Shown in pieces: positions 18,106-26,489 of a stretch of 64,000 nucleotides of DNA. The notes below the pieces were generated by a model. It saw nothing but the letters and a program-made list of their open reading frames with translations. It was not told the DNA's origin and did no database searches. The stretch lies in the NCBI GenBank assembly GCA_001870995.2, contig MLAV02000005.1:1-64000 (forward strand), read 5' to 3'. A program made the position numbers and the translations under genes. The number at the start of each line of letters is the position of its first letter. The first letter of the stretch is position 1. The DNA is from Chitinophaga sp. CB10. Lineage in GTDB: Bacteria > Bacteroidota > Bacteroidia > Chitinophagales > Chitinophagaceae.

Positions 18106-18981
18106 ATGAAACCCATCCTTATTAAAGTTGGGGCCTTTGCCGATAATCAGATCACGATTATAGAGAGATGTGATCCTTATTTTAATACGCCGTTTCACTT
18201 TCATCCGGAGTGTGAACTGGTATTTGTGACAGAGAGCCATGGGAAGAGGATCGTAGGCGACAGCATTGAGAGCTTTGAAGAAGGCGACATGGTGTTTCTG
18301 GGTCCGCATATCCCGCACGTATGGTATAATGATGAAGGGTATTATAAAGGCGATGAAAGTCAAAAGGCCCGTTCTGTTGTGATTTATTTCCCGAAGGACA
18401 TCTTCGGGGAGAAGTTTTATGGCCTGCCTGAGACCAAGGCGCTGAGCGAGTTATTCCACAAGGCGCAGCGGGGGATGAAGATCATCGGGGAGACTTATGA
18501 CAAGCTGAAGCCGGAGATCCTGTCGCTGCCCCGCAAGGAAGGGCTGGACCGGATTATTTCCCTGCTGCACATCCTGAAGACGTTGTCTGAAACGAAGGAC
18601 TGTTATTACCTGGCCAGCACCGGTTATTCGCATGCCTACAATGTGAAGGACAACCATAAGATTGACGAAGTTTTCAAGTATGTGATGAACAACTTCTCCA
18701 AGGAGATATCCCTGCAGGATGTGGCCAGTATCACGAACCTCTCGCCGCAGTCCTTCTGCCGTTTCTTTAAGAACCGTACCAAGAAGTCGTTTGTACAGTT
18801 CCTCAACGAGGTGCGCATTGGCCATGCCTGCAAGCGCCTGACGGAGGAGGATTGGTCCATCGCGGAAATTGCCTACAGCTGCGGATTTAAAAACTTATCC
18901 AACTTTAACCGGTTCTTTAAGGAGATAGTCGGTAAAACGCCAAAAGAGTATAAAATCGAGCTTCGGTTAAAAGAAGCCTGA
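18106..18981 (+). CDS. AraC-family transcriptional regulator with cupin domain
   Basis: Regulator of 291 residues. The N-terminal part (about 15-90) is a cupin-like sensor with HFHPECELVFV and GDMVFLGPHIPHVW, the usual small-ligand pocket of AraC-type sugar regulators. The C-terminal part (about 185-285) holds two helix-turn-helix motifs, ending with IAYSCGFKNLSNFNRFFK and KTPKEYK, the AraC signature. It is transcribed away from the LacI gene and towards the ECF sigma gene 147 bases downstream. Likely a carbohydrate-responsive activator of part of this island; the target is not identifiable. An overlapping out-of-frame ATG at 18102 opens only a 7-codon frame and is ignored. Confidence 0.93.
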   Translation: MKPILIKVGAFADNQITIIERCDPYFNTPFHFHPECELVFVTESHGKRIVGDSIESFEEGDMVFLGPHIPHVWYNDEGYYKGDESQKARSVVIYFPKDIFGEKFYGLPETKALSELFHKAQRGMKIIGETYDKLKPEILSLPRKEGLDRIISLLHILKTLSETKDCYYLASTGYSHAYNVKDNHKIDEVFKYVMNNFSKEISLQDVASITNLSPQSFCRFFKNRTKKSFVQFLNEVRIGHACKRLTEEDWSIAEIAYSCGFKNLSNFNRFFKEIVGKTPKEYKIELRLKEA

Positions 18982-18995
18982 TCATTTTCACGCGA

Positions 18996-19059
18996 GAGAT
19001 TTCCCTTTATATTACCACGTATATGATACTTTATTCCCTAAAAATAATAGGGAAATCTC
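18996..19059. promoter_or_regulatory. Long-range inverted repeat before the ECF sigma gene
   Basis: GAGATTTCCCT (18996-19006) is the exact reverse complement of AGGGAAATCTC (19049-19059), 42 bases apart. A third half-site TTCCCT (19034-19039) forms a tighter inverted repeat with the right arm. The three half-sites lie between the AraC-family gene and the sigma gene, and could bind the AraC protein or a dimeric regulator, or fold in RNA as a weak terminator (no T-tract follows). Confidence 0.45.
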
Positions 19060-19128
19060 CCAAAATATATTACTTTCATATAAGTTAACATTTAGTCAAC
19101 CAAAACGCATTTCTTCTCCTGTAATTCG

Positions 19129-19719
19129 ATGTACAGCAGTTATCAAGATCACGAATTAGTATCGCTGCTAAAAAGCGATAACGTTGCTGCCTTCAATGCC
19201 ATTTACGAGCGTTACAGCAAAGCCCTGTATTTATTTATCTACAGTAAGCTGGACGCTGCAGAAATCAGCAAGGATGTGTTGCAGGATCTTTTTGTTTCCC
19301 TTTGGGAGAAACGACAGTCCCTTGTGCTGAAGGAGTCCCTCAAATCCTACCTGTACCAGGCAGCGCGCCATAAGATCATTGACATTTACCGGAAAAATAC
19401 CACCTACCGGAAGTACCTGCAGCAATTGATCGAACATTTTGACGAGCAGCCGCATTCCATTTCGGACCAGGTGGATACCAAGGCCCGCACGCAGGAAATG
19501 TTTGAGGCCATCAACCACCTGCCGGAAAAAATGAAGGAAATATTTATGCTGAGCCGGTTTGAGAACCTGAGCGTAGAACAGATCGCTTCGCACCTCAACC
19601 TCTCCCAGCAAACGGTTAAAAACCAGATAACCAAAGCTTTAAAAATATTAAGAGCCAACTATGCCCAACCGGATATGATCCTGCTGATTGTTTCCATCCT
19701 CCTGGGAATCATGGCCTGA
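19129..19719 (+). CDS. FecI-like ECF RNA polymerase sigma factor
   Basis: Extracytoplasmic-function sigma-70 factor of 196 residues, of the Bacteroidota FecI-like group. Region 2 spans about 15-85 (FNAIYERYSKALYLFIYSK, DVLQDLFVSLWEKR) and region 4 about 125-175 (LPEKMKEIFMLSRFENLSVEQIA, then LNLSQQTVKNQITKALKILR, the helix-turn-helix). It ends with a hydrophobic tail. It directs RNA polymerase to the promoters of SusCD genes when released by its anti-sigma factor, the FecR protein downstream. The shared GTAC-N15-CGAC motif before FecR, SusC5 and SusC6 is the likely target promoter; no copy was found before the sigma gene itself. Confidence 0.95.
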   Translation: MYSSYQDHELVSLLKSDNVAAFNAIYERYSKALYLFIYSKLDAAEISKDVLQDLFVSLWEKRQSLVLKESLKSYLYQAARHKIIDIYRKNTTYRKYLQQLIEHFDEQPHSISDQVDTKARTQEMFEAINHLPEKMKEIFMLSRFENLSVEQIASHLNLSQQTVKNQITKALKILRANYAQPDMILLIVSILLGIMA

Positions 19720-19742
19720 TATTATTTTTTTAGCCGGAAATA

Positions 19743-19766
19743 GTACCAATTCCACGTTATTACGAC
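19743..19766 (+). promoter_or_regulatory. Predicted ECF sigma promoter before FecR-SusC4-SusD4
   Basis: GTAC (19743-19746), 15 bases, then ACGAC (19762-19766), with context TAGTACCA. The same GTAC-N15-NCGAC layout recurs at 26386-26409 and 31412-31435, each time before a SusC unit. Transcription would begin about ten bases before the FecR start codon. Confidence 0.6.
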
Positions 19767-19791
19767 ATTACAATATCAAAAACGCTATCAG

Positions 19792-20817
19792 GTGGACATA
19801 GAACAGATTAAAATATTACTGGAACGATACAACCAGGGAACCTGCTCACCGGAGGAAGCGGATATCATTGAACAATGGTTCGACAATATCAACCGTCATC
19901 AGTCAGTGATCATGAATGATGATGCGCTGAATCTACAGTTAGACGAAGTTAAACAACTCATAAACGAGCAAATAGCACCGCAGGCAGAGCGCCCTGTACC
20001 GGCCACGAAGGTACGCAGCCTCCGCCCGTGGTATATTGGCGTCGCCGCTGCGGCGGCACTGGCCGCGGGGGTATTCCTCTTCAGGAACGACCGTCCCGCA
20101 ACGGCGCCTGCATCTCCCCCCCTTATTATAGCCAACACCAAAACCGTTACACGTACCGTAAATAACGGCTTTGTGGAAGTAAGTACGCCCAATGGCCTGA
20201 AGGAAACCATTACCCTGGAAGACGGCAGCACCATTGCCATGAACGGCGGCACCAAAGTGCGCTACCCGGAGCGTTTCGGCAGCAATGCCCGCCAGGTATT
20301 CCTGGAAGAGGGGGAAGCGATGTTTGAGGCCGCGCATGATCCGGCAAGGAGCTTTACCGTGTACAGCGGGGACCTCTCCACCGTGGCGCTGGGCACCTCC
20401 TTCAACATCCGGGCTTACGCCAGCGAGAATGATATCACCGTAGCGCTCATCAGCGGGAAAGTAAAAGTAGAAAAAACAGGCTCGGCCAGCAAAGGCGCCA
20501 TCCTGATGCCCAGCGAACAGCTGCGGTACAACCGCGTATCGCTCCACATGATCAAAACCACCTTCTCTAACCCGGACAATATCATCGGATGGAGGAAAGG
20601 CTACCTGATCTTTGACGGGGCTAACTTCAACGATATTGCCAACGCGCTTCAAAATCGTTTTGGCGTTACCGTTATTAACAACAGCAACAAAACCGAGTGG
20701 AATTATAAAGGGTCCTTTACCAAAAACGAAAGCCTTTCTGAAGTACTGGACGTGATTTGCACCATTAAATCTATTAAATACACCATTAAAAGCGATACCG
20801 TTTATCTCGAAAACTAA
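19792..20817 (+). CDS. FecR-like anti-sigma factor
   Basis: Inner-membrane anti-sigma factor of 341 residues. The cytoplasmic N-terminus (about 1-80) would bind the sigma factor; one membrane segment lies at about 83-102 (WYIGVAAAAALAAGVFLF). The periplasmic FecR domain spans about 130-240 (TPNGLKETITLEDGSTIAMN, FNIRAYASENDITVALISGKV), and a C-terminal DUF4974-type domain about 265-340 (FDGANFNDIANALQNRFG). It receives the signal from the STN domain of SusC4. The frame opens with GTG at 19792; no ATG exists between it and the in-frame stop at 19743. SusC4 follows after 11 bases. Confidence 0.94.
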   Translation: MDIEQIKILLERYNQGTCSPEEADIIEQWFDNINRHQSVIMNDDALNLQLDEVKQLINEQIAPQAERPVPATKVRSLRPWYIGVAAAAALAAGVFLFRNDRPATAPASPPLIIANTKTVTRTVNNGFVEVSTPNGLKETITLEDGSTIAMNGGTKVRYPERFGSNARQVFLEEGEAMFEAAHDPARSFTVYSGDLSTVALGTSFNIRAYASENDITVALISGKVKVEKTGSASKGAILMPSEQLRYNRVSLHMIKTTFSNPDNIIGWRKGYLIFDGANFNDIANALQNRFGVTVINNSNKTEWNYKGSFTKNESLSEVLDVICTIKSIKYTIKSDTVYLEN

Positions 20818-20828
20818 AACAAGCCAAT

Positions 20829-23800
20829 ATGAGGGTAAAGCCATGCCCACTGAAATGGTTTTTCTCCTTTGGCCTGATACTGACGCTGCTGCTTGCAGGT
20901 AGCCTGACCTCCGTGGCCAACGCCGTCAGGCATGTTCAGGAACCTACGATACCCATTACTGTCAGTATCCAGGCAAAAGATAAAAACCTGGAGGATGTTA
21001 TTTCGGAACTATCAACCAAAACAGGATTAAACTTTCATTATGATAAATCAGACTTAAACCTCCGGAAGAAAGTAACACTTAACTGTGTGAAGATTCCAAT
21101 CGAAGAGGTGTTAATACAGCTTTCACACCAAACGGGATTAAGATTCACCCGTAAACAAAACAAAATAATCGTTGGCGCAGACGGTGACTCCCAATCTTCA
21201 CCGTCTGTAGAATTGGACAACAACGTTTCACTAGATAGAGAAGTAACCGGTATCATACGCGATAACAAAGGCACGCCACTTCCAGGAGTAACAATTCAGA
21301 TCAAGAACAAGAGCAGGGGCACGCAGGCAGACGCGGCAGCGGCTTTTTCCATAAAAGCAGCGCCGGGCGATGTGCTGGTATTCAGCTCCGTGGGATTTTT
21401 CACCAAAGAAGTAATGCTGGGCACTTCCAGCGACCTCCATGTAGTGATGCAGGAAAACATCCGCGCGCTGGGCGAACTGGTAGTTACCGCCATGGGCATA
21501 CAAAAGAAATCCAAAGAGCTGCCCTATGCCACCCAACAACTCAATGGCGACGACGTTTCGCTCGTAAAGGATGCCAACGTCATGAACACCCTTGCCGGCA
21601 AAACTGCAGGCGTAACAATTACGCGTAATGCTTCCGGGATAGGCGGCTCCGTGAGGGTGGTGCTCCGGGGCAACAAATCCACCCGCGAAAATCAACCGCT
21701 GTACATCGTGGACGGCGTACCCTATGCCAACTTCATGCCTTCCCAGCCTACGGACGTATGGGGGCAGTCCAACAACATTATCGGCGCCGGCGGCCGCGAT
21801 GGCGGGGACGGCATCTCCAACCTCAACCCCGACGATATAGAAAGCATCAACATCCTCAAAGGCGCATCCGCCGCAGCCCTCTACGGCAGCCAGGCCGCCA
21901 ACGGGGTCATACTCATCACCACCAAAAAAGGAAGGCCGGGGAAAAGTAAATTTGACTTCAGCTCCGACTTCACCGTGGAAACCCCTTCCCTCCTGCCGGA
22001 CCTGCAATACCGCTATGCGCAGACGGACCCGCCGGGCGTATCCTCCACGAACAGCCAGCAACCGGGCTCCCTGGGCAGCTGGGGCAAAAAGATACAGGCG
22101 CCCGACCATGTAAAACATTTTTACCAGACCGGCCATACCTGGACCAACGGCATCTCCTACAGCGGGGGCACCGAAACAGCACAAAGCTACCTGTCATACG
22201 CCAATACAACGAACAAAGGAATTTTGCCTACCAATACTTTCAGGAGGCACGCACTCAATTTCCGTGAAACGCTCAAGCTGTTTAACAACCGCCTGGTAGT
22301 GGATGCCAACGCCTCCTTCCTGGTACAGAACACCAATAACCGGCACTCCTCCGGCCTTTACTACAGCCCTATTTCAGGGTTGTACACCTTCCCCCGCGGA
22401 CTCGATTTCGACTACTATAAAAATAATTTCGAGTACCCTGATATGGAGCGTAACCTCTACCTGCAAAACTGGTGGAACATCCGGTATGATAAAAGGTGGA
22501 TCGGGCAGGACGACCAGCAAAACCCGATGTGGGCCCTGAAACGCAATATCCGTAAGGACTTCCGTTACCGCGGTATGGGTACCGTCTCGGTTAATTATAA
22601 ATTCAATGACTGGTTGTCTATCCAGAGCCGGGGCAGCTACGATAAATCCATGGACGAATACGAGCTGCAAGCCTATGCCGGCACGCAGGTCGTACTCTCC
22701 GCCTCCAACGGCAGGTACACGCTGGAAAAAGAATTCAACACCCAGCTTTATGCGGACCTAATGCTGAACGGCAGCGGCAAAGTCAACGACTGGCTGCACC
22801 TGGCCGGTAACCTGGGCGGCAGCATCACGGATATCAAAGCGCATGAACGGACGTATAACGGGGCCAATCCCAACTCCGACCCCGGGCTGCTGTATCCGAA
22901 TAAATTCGCCGTCAGCAATATCATGAGCGTGGCCATGGACGCCCAGCATTCCGTAGAGCAGAAGCAGCTGCACGCCTTGTTTGGCAACGTGCAGCTGGGC
23001 ATACGCAACGTGCTGTTCCTGGACCTGACAGGCCGCAACGACTGGTCCAGCACCTTTGCCTTTACGCCTACCCTTAAGAAAGGATACTTTTATTATTCCG
23101 CCGGCGCTTCCCTGATCCTCAGCGATCTGCTGAAGCTGCCTAAGCAGCTGGAGTTCCTGCGGGCGCGTATTTCCTTTGCCAAAGTAGGGAATGATATTGC
23201 CAGCTACGCCAGCAACCCTGCGCCGTTTACCATGCAGACCATTGCCGGCGTTACCCGCGTAGTGCTGAACCAGCGTACTCCCTACCCCGGCGTGTACCTG
23301 GAGCCGGAAGATAACCAGAGCTTTGAAACCGGGCTGGAAGCGCGGCTGTTTAAAAACCGCCTCACACTGGATGTAACCTGGTATAAAAACAACAACTACA
23401 AACAATACATGGAAGTGCCTGCCCCGCCGGGTTCCAGGTACCTCACCTATTACCTGAACATGGGCAATATCCAGAACAAGGGCTGGGAAGCGACGGTAAC
23501 GGTATCGCCTGTACGGGATAAGAAATTAAACTGGACCAGTACGATCAACTTTGCCGCCAACAACAACAAGGTGATCAAGCTTAGCAACGACGAAATCCCC
23601 GGTGCGGATAAAAGCAACAGCTTTGTACTCACGGACTTCGGGGTGAATATGTTTGGCTCCTTCATCCAGGAAGGCGGCTCCTGGGGCGACATCTACAGCA
23701 ACAAGGAGCTGGTGAAAAATGAAAAAGGGCAGTACCTGCTGGACGACCAGGGCCGGCTGCAGACCAACGGGAAGCAGAAAAGGGTAGGCAATCCGAATCC

Positions 23801-24314
23801 TGATTTTTCCCTGGGCTTCAACAATAGTTTTTATTACGGCAACTGGGCGCTGAGCTTCCTCGTGGATGGCCGCTTTGGCGGCAAGGTGATGAGCGTAACG
23901 CAGGCGGTACTCGACTGGTATGGCGTTAGCGAAACCACTGCCAAAGCCCGCGACAACGGCGGCGTGAAGCTCGACGCGGTGTATGAAAACGGCCGGCCGT
24001 TTAACGGCATCCTGGATGCGCAATCGTATTACACGACCATCGGCGGCCGCGCCGGCATCGGGGAGCTGTATATGTACGATGCTACGAATATCCGTTTGCG
24101 GGAGTTAAGTTTGAGCTACCGCATACCGCTGAAGTGGAAGTGGCTGCGCAACGCGCGGGTAGGGCTGATTGGCCGCAACCTGTTTTTCTTTAAGCTGGAT
24201 GCGCCTTTTGACCCCGAGGTATCGATGGGTACAGGGAACGGGCTTCAGGGTGTAGATGTATTTGGCCTGCCGCCGGTAAGGAGCATGGGCCTGAATTTAA
24301 AAGTAGGATTTTAA
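20829..24314 (+). CDS. SusC-like TonB transporter with STN signalling domain (pair 4)
   Basis: TonB-dependent transporter of 1161 residues. Unlike the other five SusC proteins here it has an STN domain (about 43-115; VSIQAKDKNLEDVISELSTK and VTLNCVKIPIEEVLIQLS) between the signal sequence and the carboxypeptidase-regulatory-like domain (about 138-210). The junction GELVVTAMG lies at about 215-223, then the plug (INILKGASAAALYGSQAANGVI) and barrel ending LNLKVGF. The STN domain passes ligand occupancy to FecR. The gene follows FecR by 11 bases and shares the ECF promoter at 19743. It is closely related to SusC5: both end with GLQGVDVFGLP and share GTETAQSYLSYANTTNKGI-type sequence. Confidence 0.95.
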   Translation: MRVKPCPLKWFFSFGLILTLLLAGSLTSVANAVRHVQEPTIPITVSIQAKDKNLEDVISELSTKTGLNFHYDKSDLNLRKKVTLNCVKIPIEEVLIQLSHQTGLRFTRKQNKIIVGADGDSQSSPSVELDNNVSLDREVTGIIRDNKGTPLPGVTIQIKNKSRGTQADAAAAFSIKAAPGDVLVFSSVGFFTKEVMLGTSSDLHVVMQENIRALGELVVTAMGIQKKSKELPYATQQLNGDDVSLVKDANVMNTLAGKTAGVTITRNASGIGGSVRVVLRGNKSTRENQPLYIVDGVPYANFMPSQPTDVWGQSNNIIGAGGRDGGDGISNLNPDDIESINILKGASAAALYGSQAANGVILITTKKGRPGKSKFDFSSDFTVETPSLLPDLQYRYAQTDPPGVSSTNSQQPGSLGSWGKKIQAPDHVKHFYQTGHTWTNGISYSGGTETAQSYLSYANTTNKGILPTNTFRRHALNFRETLKLFNNRLVVDANASFLVQNTNNRHSSGLYYSPISGLYTFPRGLDFDYYKNNFEYPDMERNLYLQNWWNIRYDKRWIGQDDQQNPMWALKRNIRKDFRYRGMGTVSVNYKFNDWLSIQSRGSYDKSMDEYELQAYAGTQVVLSASNGRYTLEKEFNTQLYADLMLNGSGKVNDWLHLAGNLGGSITDIKAHERTYNGANPNSDPGLLYPNKFAVSNIMSVAMDAQHSVEQKQLHALFGNVQLGIRNVLFLDLTGRNDWSSTFAFTPTLKKGYFYYSAGASLILSDLLKLPKQLEFLRARISFAKVGNDIASYASNPAPFTMQTIAGVTRVVLNQRTPYPGVYLEPEDNQSFETGLEARLFKNRLTLDVTWYKNNNYKQYMEVPAPPGSRYLTYYLNMGNIQNKGWEATVTVSPVRDKKLNWTSTINFAANNNKVIKLSNDEIPGADKSNSFVLTDFGVNMFGSFIQEGGSWGDIYSNKELVKNEKGQYLLDDQGRLQTNGKQKRVGNPNPDFSLGFNNSFYYGNWALSFLVDGRFGGKVMSVTQAVLDWYGVSETTAKARDNGGVKLDAVYENGRPFNGILDAQSYYTTIGGRAGIGELYMYDATNIRLRELSLSYRIPLKWKWLRNARVGLIGRNLFFFKLDAPFDPEVSMGTGNGLQGVDVFGLPPVRSMGLNLKVGF

Positions 24315-24324
24315 TAATGCAGCT

Positions 24325-25896
24325 ATGAAAAAGTGTAAATTATTGATCGTGTTTTGCGTTGCATGCCTGCTTCTCAGCTGTACCAAACGGTTTGGGGAGA
24401 TCAACAAAAATCCCTATGATTTTACAGAGGAAGAGCTGAAAGCGGACTTCCAGCTGATGGGCGAGCCAATGTCGCAAGCCCAGCTGAACTTGCTGATATA
24501 TAACGATCCGCCTACGGCGCAGCTGCAACAGAACCTGAATGCGGATGTGTTTTCGGGATATATGATGTCCCCCAACCCGTATGAAGGCAACATCAACAAC
24601 CTGAACTACGGCCTGCTCTACTACTGGAATGTAAAGCCCTGGATCGTTACGTACAGCAATGTGATGAAGTCGTGCGACTTCACCCAGCAAAAAGCAAAGG
24701 GTAAATACCAGGAGTTTTACGCCTGGGCGCAGATCATGAAAGTGGAAGCCATGCACCGGCTGAGCGATATCTACGGCCCGATCATCTACACGCATTACGG
24801 CGAGATCAACGCCGACAAAAGCATCGATTACGATTCCCAGCAGGAGGCGTACTACGCGTTTTTCAAGGATTTGGACGAGGCCATAGGCGTACTGACGGAC
24901 TCTGTGAATAACCACGCAGCGTGGCGGTTTTCCAACTTTGACCTGGTGTATAAAGGCGATTATGCCAAATGGGTAAAGTTTGCGAACACGCTGCGGCTAA
25001 GGCTGGCCATCCGCATTAATGGGGTGGACCCGCAGAAGGCGAAGCGGGAGGGCGAGGCTGCCTTATCGCATCCTTTAGGATTGCTGACTACGCCGGACGA
25101 TAATTTCAATGTGAACATCACGCCGGTAACGCACCCGTTGAACATCATGTGCTACAACTGGGCGGATATCCGCATGGGCGCGCCGATGGAATCCATCCTC
25201 ACCGGGTACAGGGACCCACGCCTGCCGTTTTACTTTGTGCATGCGGAAGGCGGCGCTGACACCTATCATGGCATCCGCAACGGCATTGCCATCAGGGCGA
25301 AAGAGGAGTACGCCAGCTTTTCCTCCCTGGCGAGGCTGCCGAGTAAGATCCAGTTTATGACTGCTGCGGAAGCCTGGTTTTTAAAAGCGGAGGCTGCCCT
25401 GAATAATTGGAGCAACGCAGGCGATGCCGGCGTAAATTATGAGAGAGGGATACGCAGTTCGTTTCAGCAATATGGCATTAATAACGTCAACGACTATATT
25501 AACAACGATACCAGTAAGCCCAAACCCTATGTGGACCCGCATAATGCGGCGAATAACGTACCGGCCGGGGATAAACATTTATCCACCGCCACCATCAAAT
25601 GGGATAACAATGCCGCTTACGAAGTAAAGCTGGAAAAGATCATCACGCAGAAATGGATTGCGATGTTTCCCGAGGGGCAGGAGGCGTGGAGCGAGTTCCG
25701 GCGGACGGGATACCCTAAATTATTTCCCGTGGTGATTAACAACAGCGGCGGCGCCATCTCCACAGAAAAATTCATACGCAGGCTACCTATCCCCCAGATA
25801 GAAAATGTAACAAACCCACAGGCCGTAGAGCGGGCCAAGAAAACGCTGAAAGGGCCGGACACCGGCGGAACACCGTTGTGGTGGGACTTGCGGTAG
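24325..25896 (+). CDS. SusD-like outer-membrane lipoprotein (pair 4)
   Basis: SusD/RagB-family lipoprotein of 523 residues with lipidated Cys19 (CLLLSC), followed by TKRFGEINKNPY. It shares long blocks with SusD5: LQQNLNADVFSGYMMS versus LQQNLLGDVFSGYMMS, MHRLSDIYGPIIYT versus MHRVSDIYGPVIYT, and PEGQEAWSEFRRTGYPKLFP in both. It follows SusC4 by 10 bases. No ordinary terminator lies downstream; instead the repeat arrays of 25921-26352 begin within 25 bases. Confidence 0.94.
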   Translation: MKKCKLLIVFCVACLLLSCTKRFGEINKNPYDFTEEELKADFQLMGEPMSQAQLNLLIYNDPPTAQLQQNLNADVFSGYMMSPNPYEGNINNLNYGLLYYWNVKPWIVTYSNVMKSCDFTQQKAKGKYQEFYAWAQIMKVEAMHRLSDIYGPIIYTHYGEINADKSIDYDSQQEAYYAFFKDLDEAIGVLTDSVNNHAAWRFSNFDLVYKGDYAKWVKFANTLRLRLAIRINGVDPQKAKREGEAALSHPLGLLTTPDDNFNVNITPVTHPLNIMCYNWADIRMGAPMESILTGYRDPRLPFYFVHAEGGADTYHGIRNGIAIRAKEEYASFSSLARLPSKIQFMTAAEAWFLKAEAALNNWSNAGDAGVNYERGIRSSFQQYGINNVNDYINNDTSKPKPYVDPHNAANNVPAGDKHLSTATIKWDNNAAYEVKLEKIITQKWIAMFPEGQEAWSEFRRTGYPKLFPVVINNSGGAISTEKFIRRLPIPQIENVTNPQAVERAKKTLKGPDTGGTPLWWDLR

Positions 25897-25920
25897 GGGC
25901 GGATTTTTTCTCGCAAAGGG

Positions 25921-26095
25921 GATTTTTTCTCGCAGAGGGGCGTAAGGTGGTTTAAGTCGCAGAGGTTTTTTTCTCAATGAGGTTTTTTTCTCGCAGAGGG
26001 GCGTAAGGTGGTTTAAGTCGCAGAGGGTTTTTTCTCAATGAGGTTTTTTTCTCGCAGAGGGGCGTAAGGTGGTTTAAGTCGCAGAGGTTTTTGCA
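25921..26095. repeat. 61-bp tandem repeat array (about 2.9 copies)
   Basis: The unit, containing TTTTTTCTCGCAGAGGGGCG, then AAGGTGGTTTAAG and a second TCGCAGAGG, starts near 25921, 25981 and 26041; CGCAGAGGGG falls at 25931, 25992 and 26053, a 61-base period. Copies are almost identical, so the array is recent. A degenerate start (TTTTTTCTCGCAAAGGGG) lies at 25905-25921. No coding frame is supported. Confidence 0.85.
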
Positions 26096-26109
26096 GTAGG
26101 TTCGCAAGA

Positions 26110-26352
26110 GCGCAGGCCCTTTGCTTGCTTATATCCCTTTGCGAGCTTTGCTTTCTTATGTTTCTTTGCGAGCAAAAAATCCGCCAGGCCGCAGGCCCTT
26201 TGCGCCCTTTGCCACCTTACCCCCCTTTGCGCGCTTTGCTTTCTTATGCCCCTTTGCGAGAAAAAAGTCCCCCAGGCCGCAGGCCCTTTGCGCCCTTTGC
26301 CATCTTACCCCCCTTTGCGCGCTTTGCTTTCTTATGCCCCTTTGCGAGAAAA
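26110..26352. repeat. 79/88-bp tandem repeats, inverted relative to the left array
   Basis: Units beginning CGCAGGCCCTTTGC at about 26111, 26190 and 26278 contain CCCCTTTGCGAG and CTTTGCTTTCTTATG; the last two units are nearly identical. The reverse complement (TTTTTCTCGCAAAGGGGCATAAG) matches the unit of the left array, so the two arrays face each other as a large imperfect palindrome in the 593-base gap between SusD4 and SusC5. Frames running through it are low-complexity artefacts. Confidence 0.85.
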
Positions 26353-26385
26353 AGATCCGCCTGAAAAAAATTTCCCTCGCACATG

Positions 26386-26409
26386 GTACTACTTTAATTT
26401 CCGTCCGAC
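26386..26409 (+). promoter_or_regulatory. Predicted ECF sigma promoter before SusC5
   Basis: GTAC (26386-26389), 15 bases, CCGAC (26405-26409). It lies just right of the repeat arrays and 80 bases before the SusC5 ATG, with the same spacing as the copies before FecR and SusC6. Confidence 0.6.
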
Positions 26410-26489
26410 ACCTACTTCATACATAGCGCATGTAATTCCCGGGGAGAACTCAGATCAATACCCATTTCATTAATCTTAAAAAGGCATGT

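Noticed and set aside
18102..18125. Seven-codon upstream frame overlapping the AraC-family start
   Set aside because: Too short, and no sign that it is translated or conserved; the overlap with ATG at 18106 looks like chance.
25921..26352. CRISPR array
   Set aside because: The repeats are long (61-88 bp), adjoin without unique spacers of constant length, and no cas gene lies nearby.
26121..26473. Three overlapping plus-strand frames in the repeat region
   Set aside because: They translate the same repeat in different frames, are low in complexity, and stop within the leader of SusC5.
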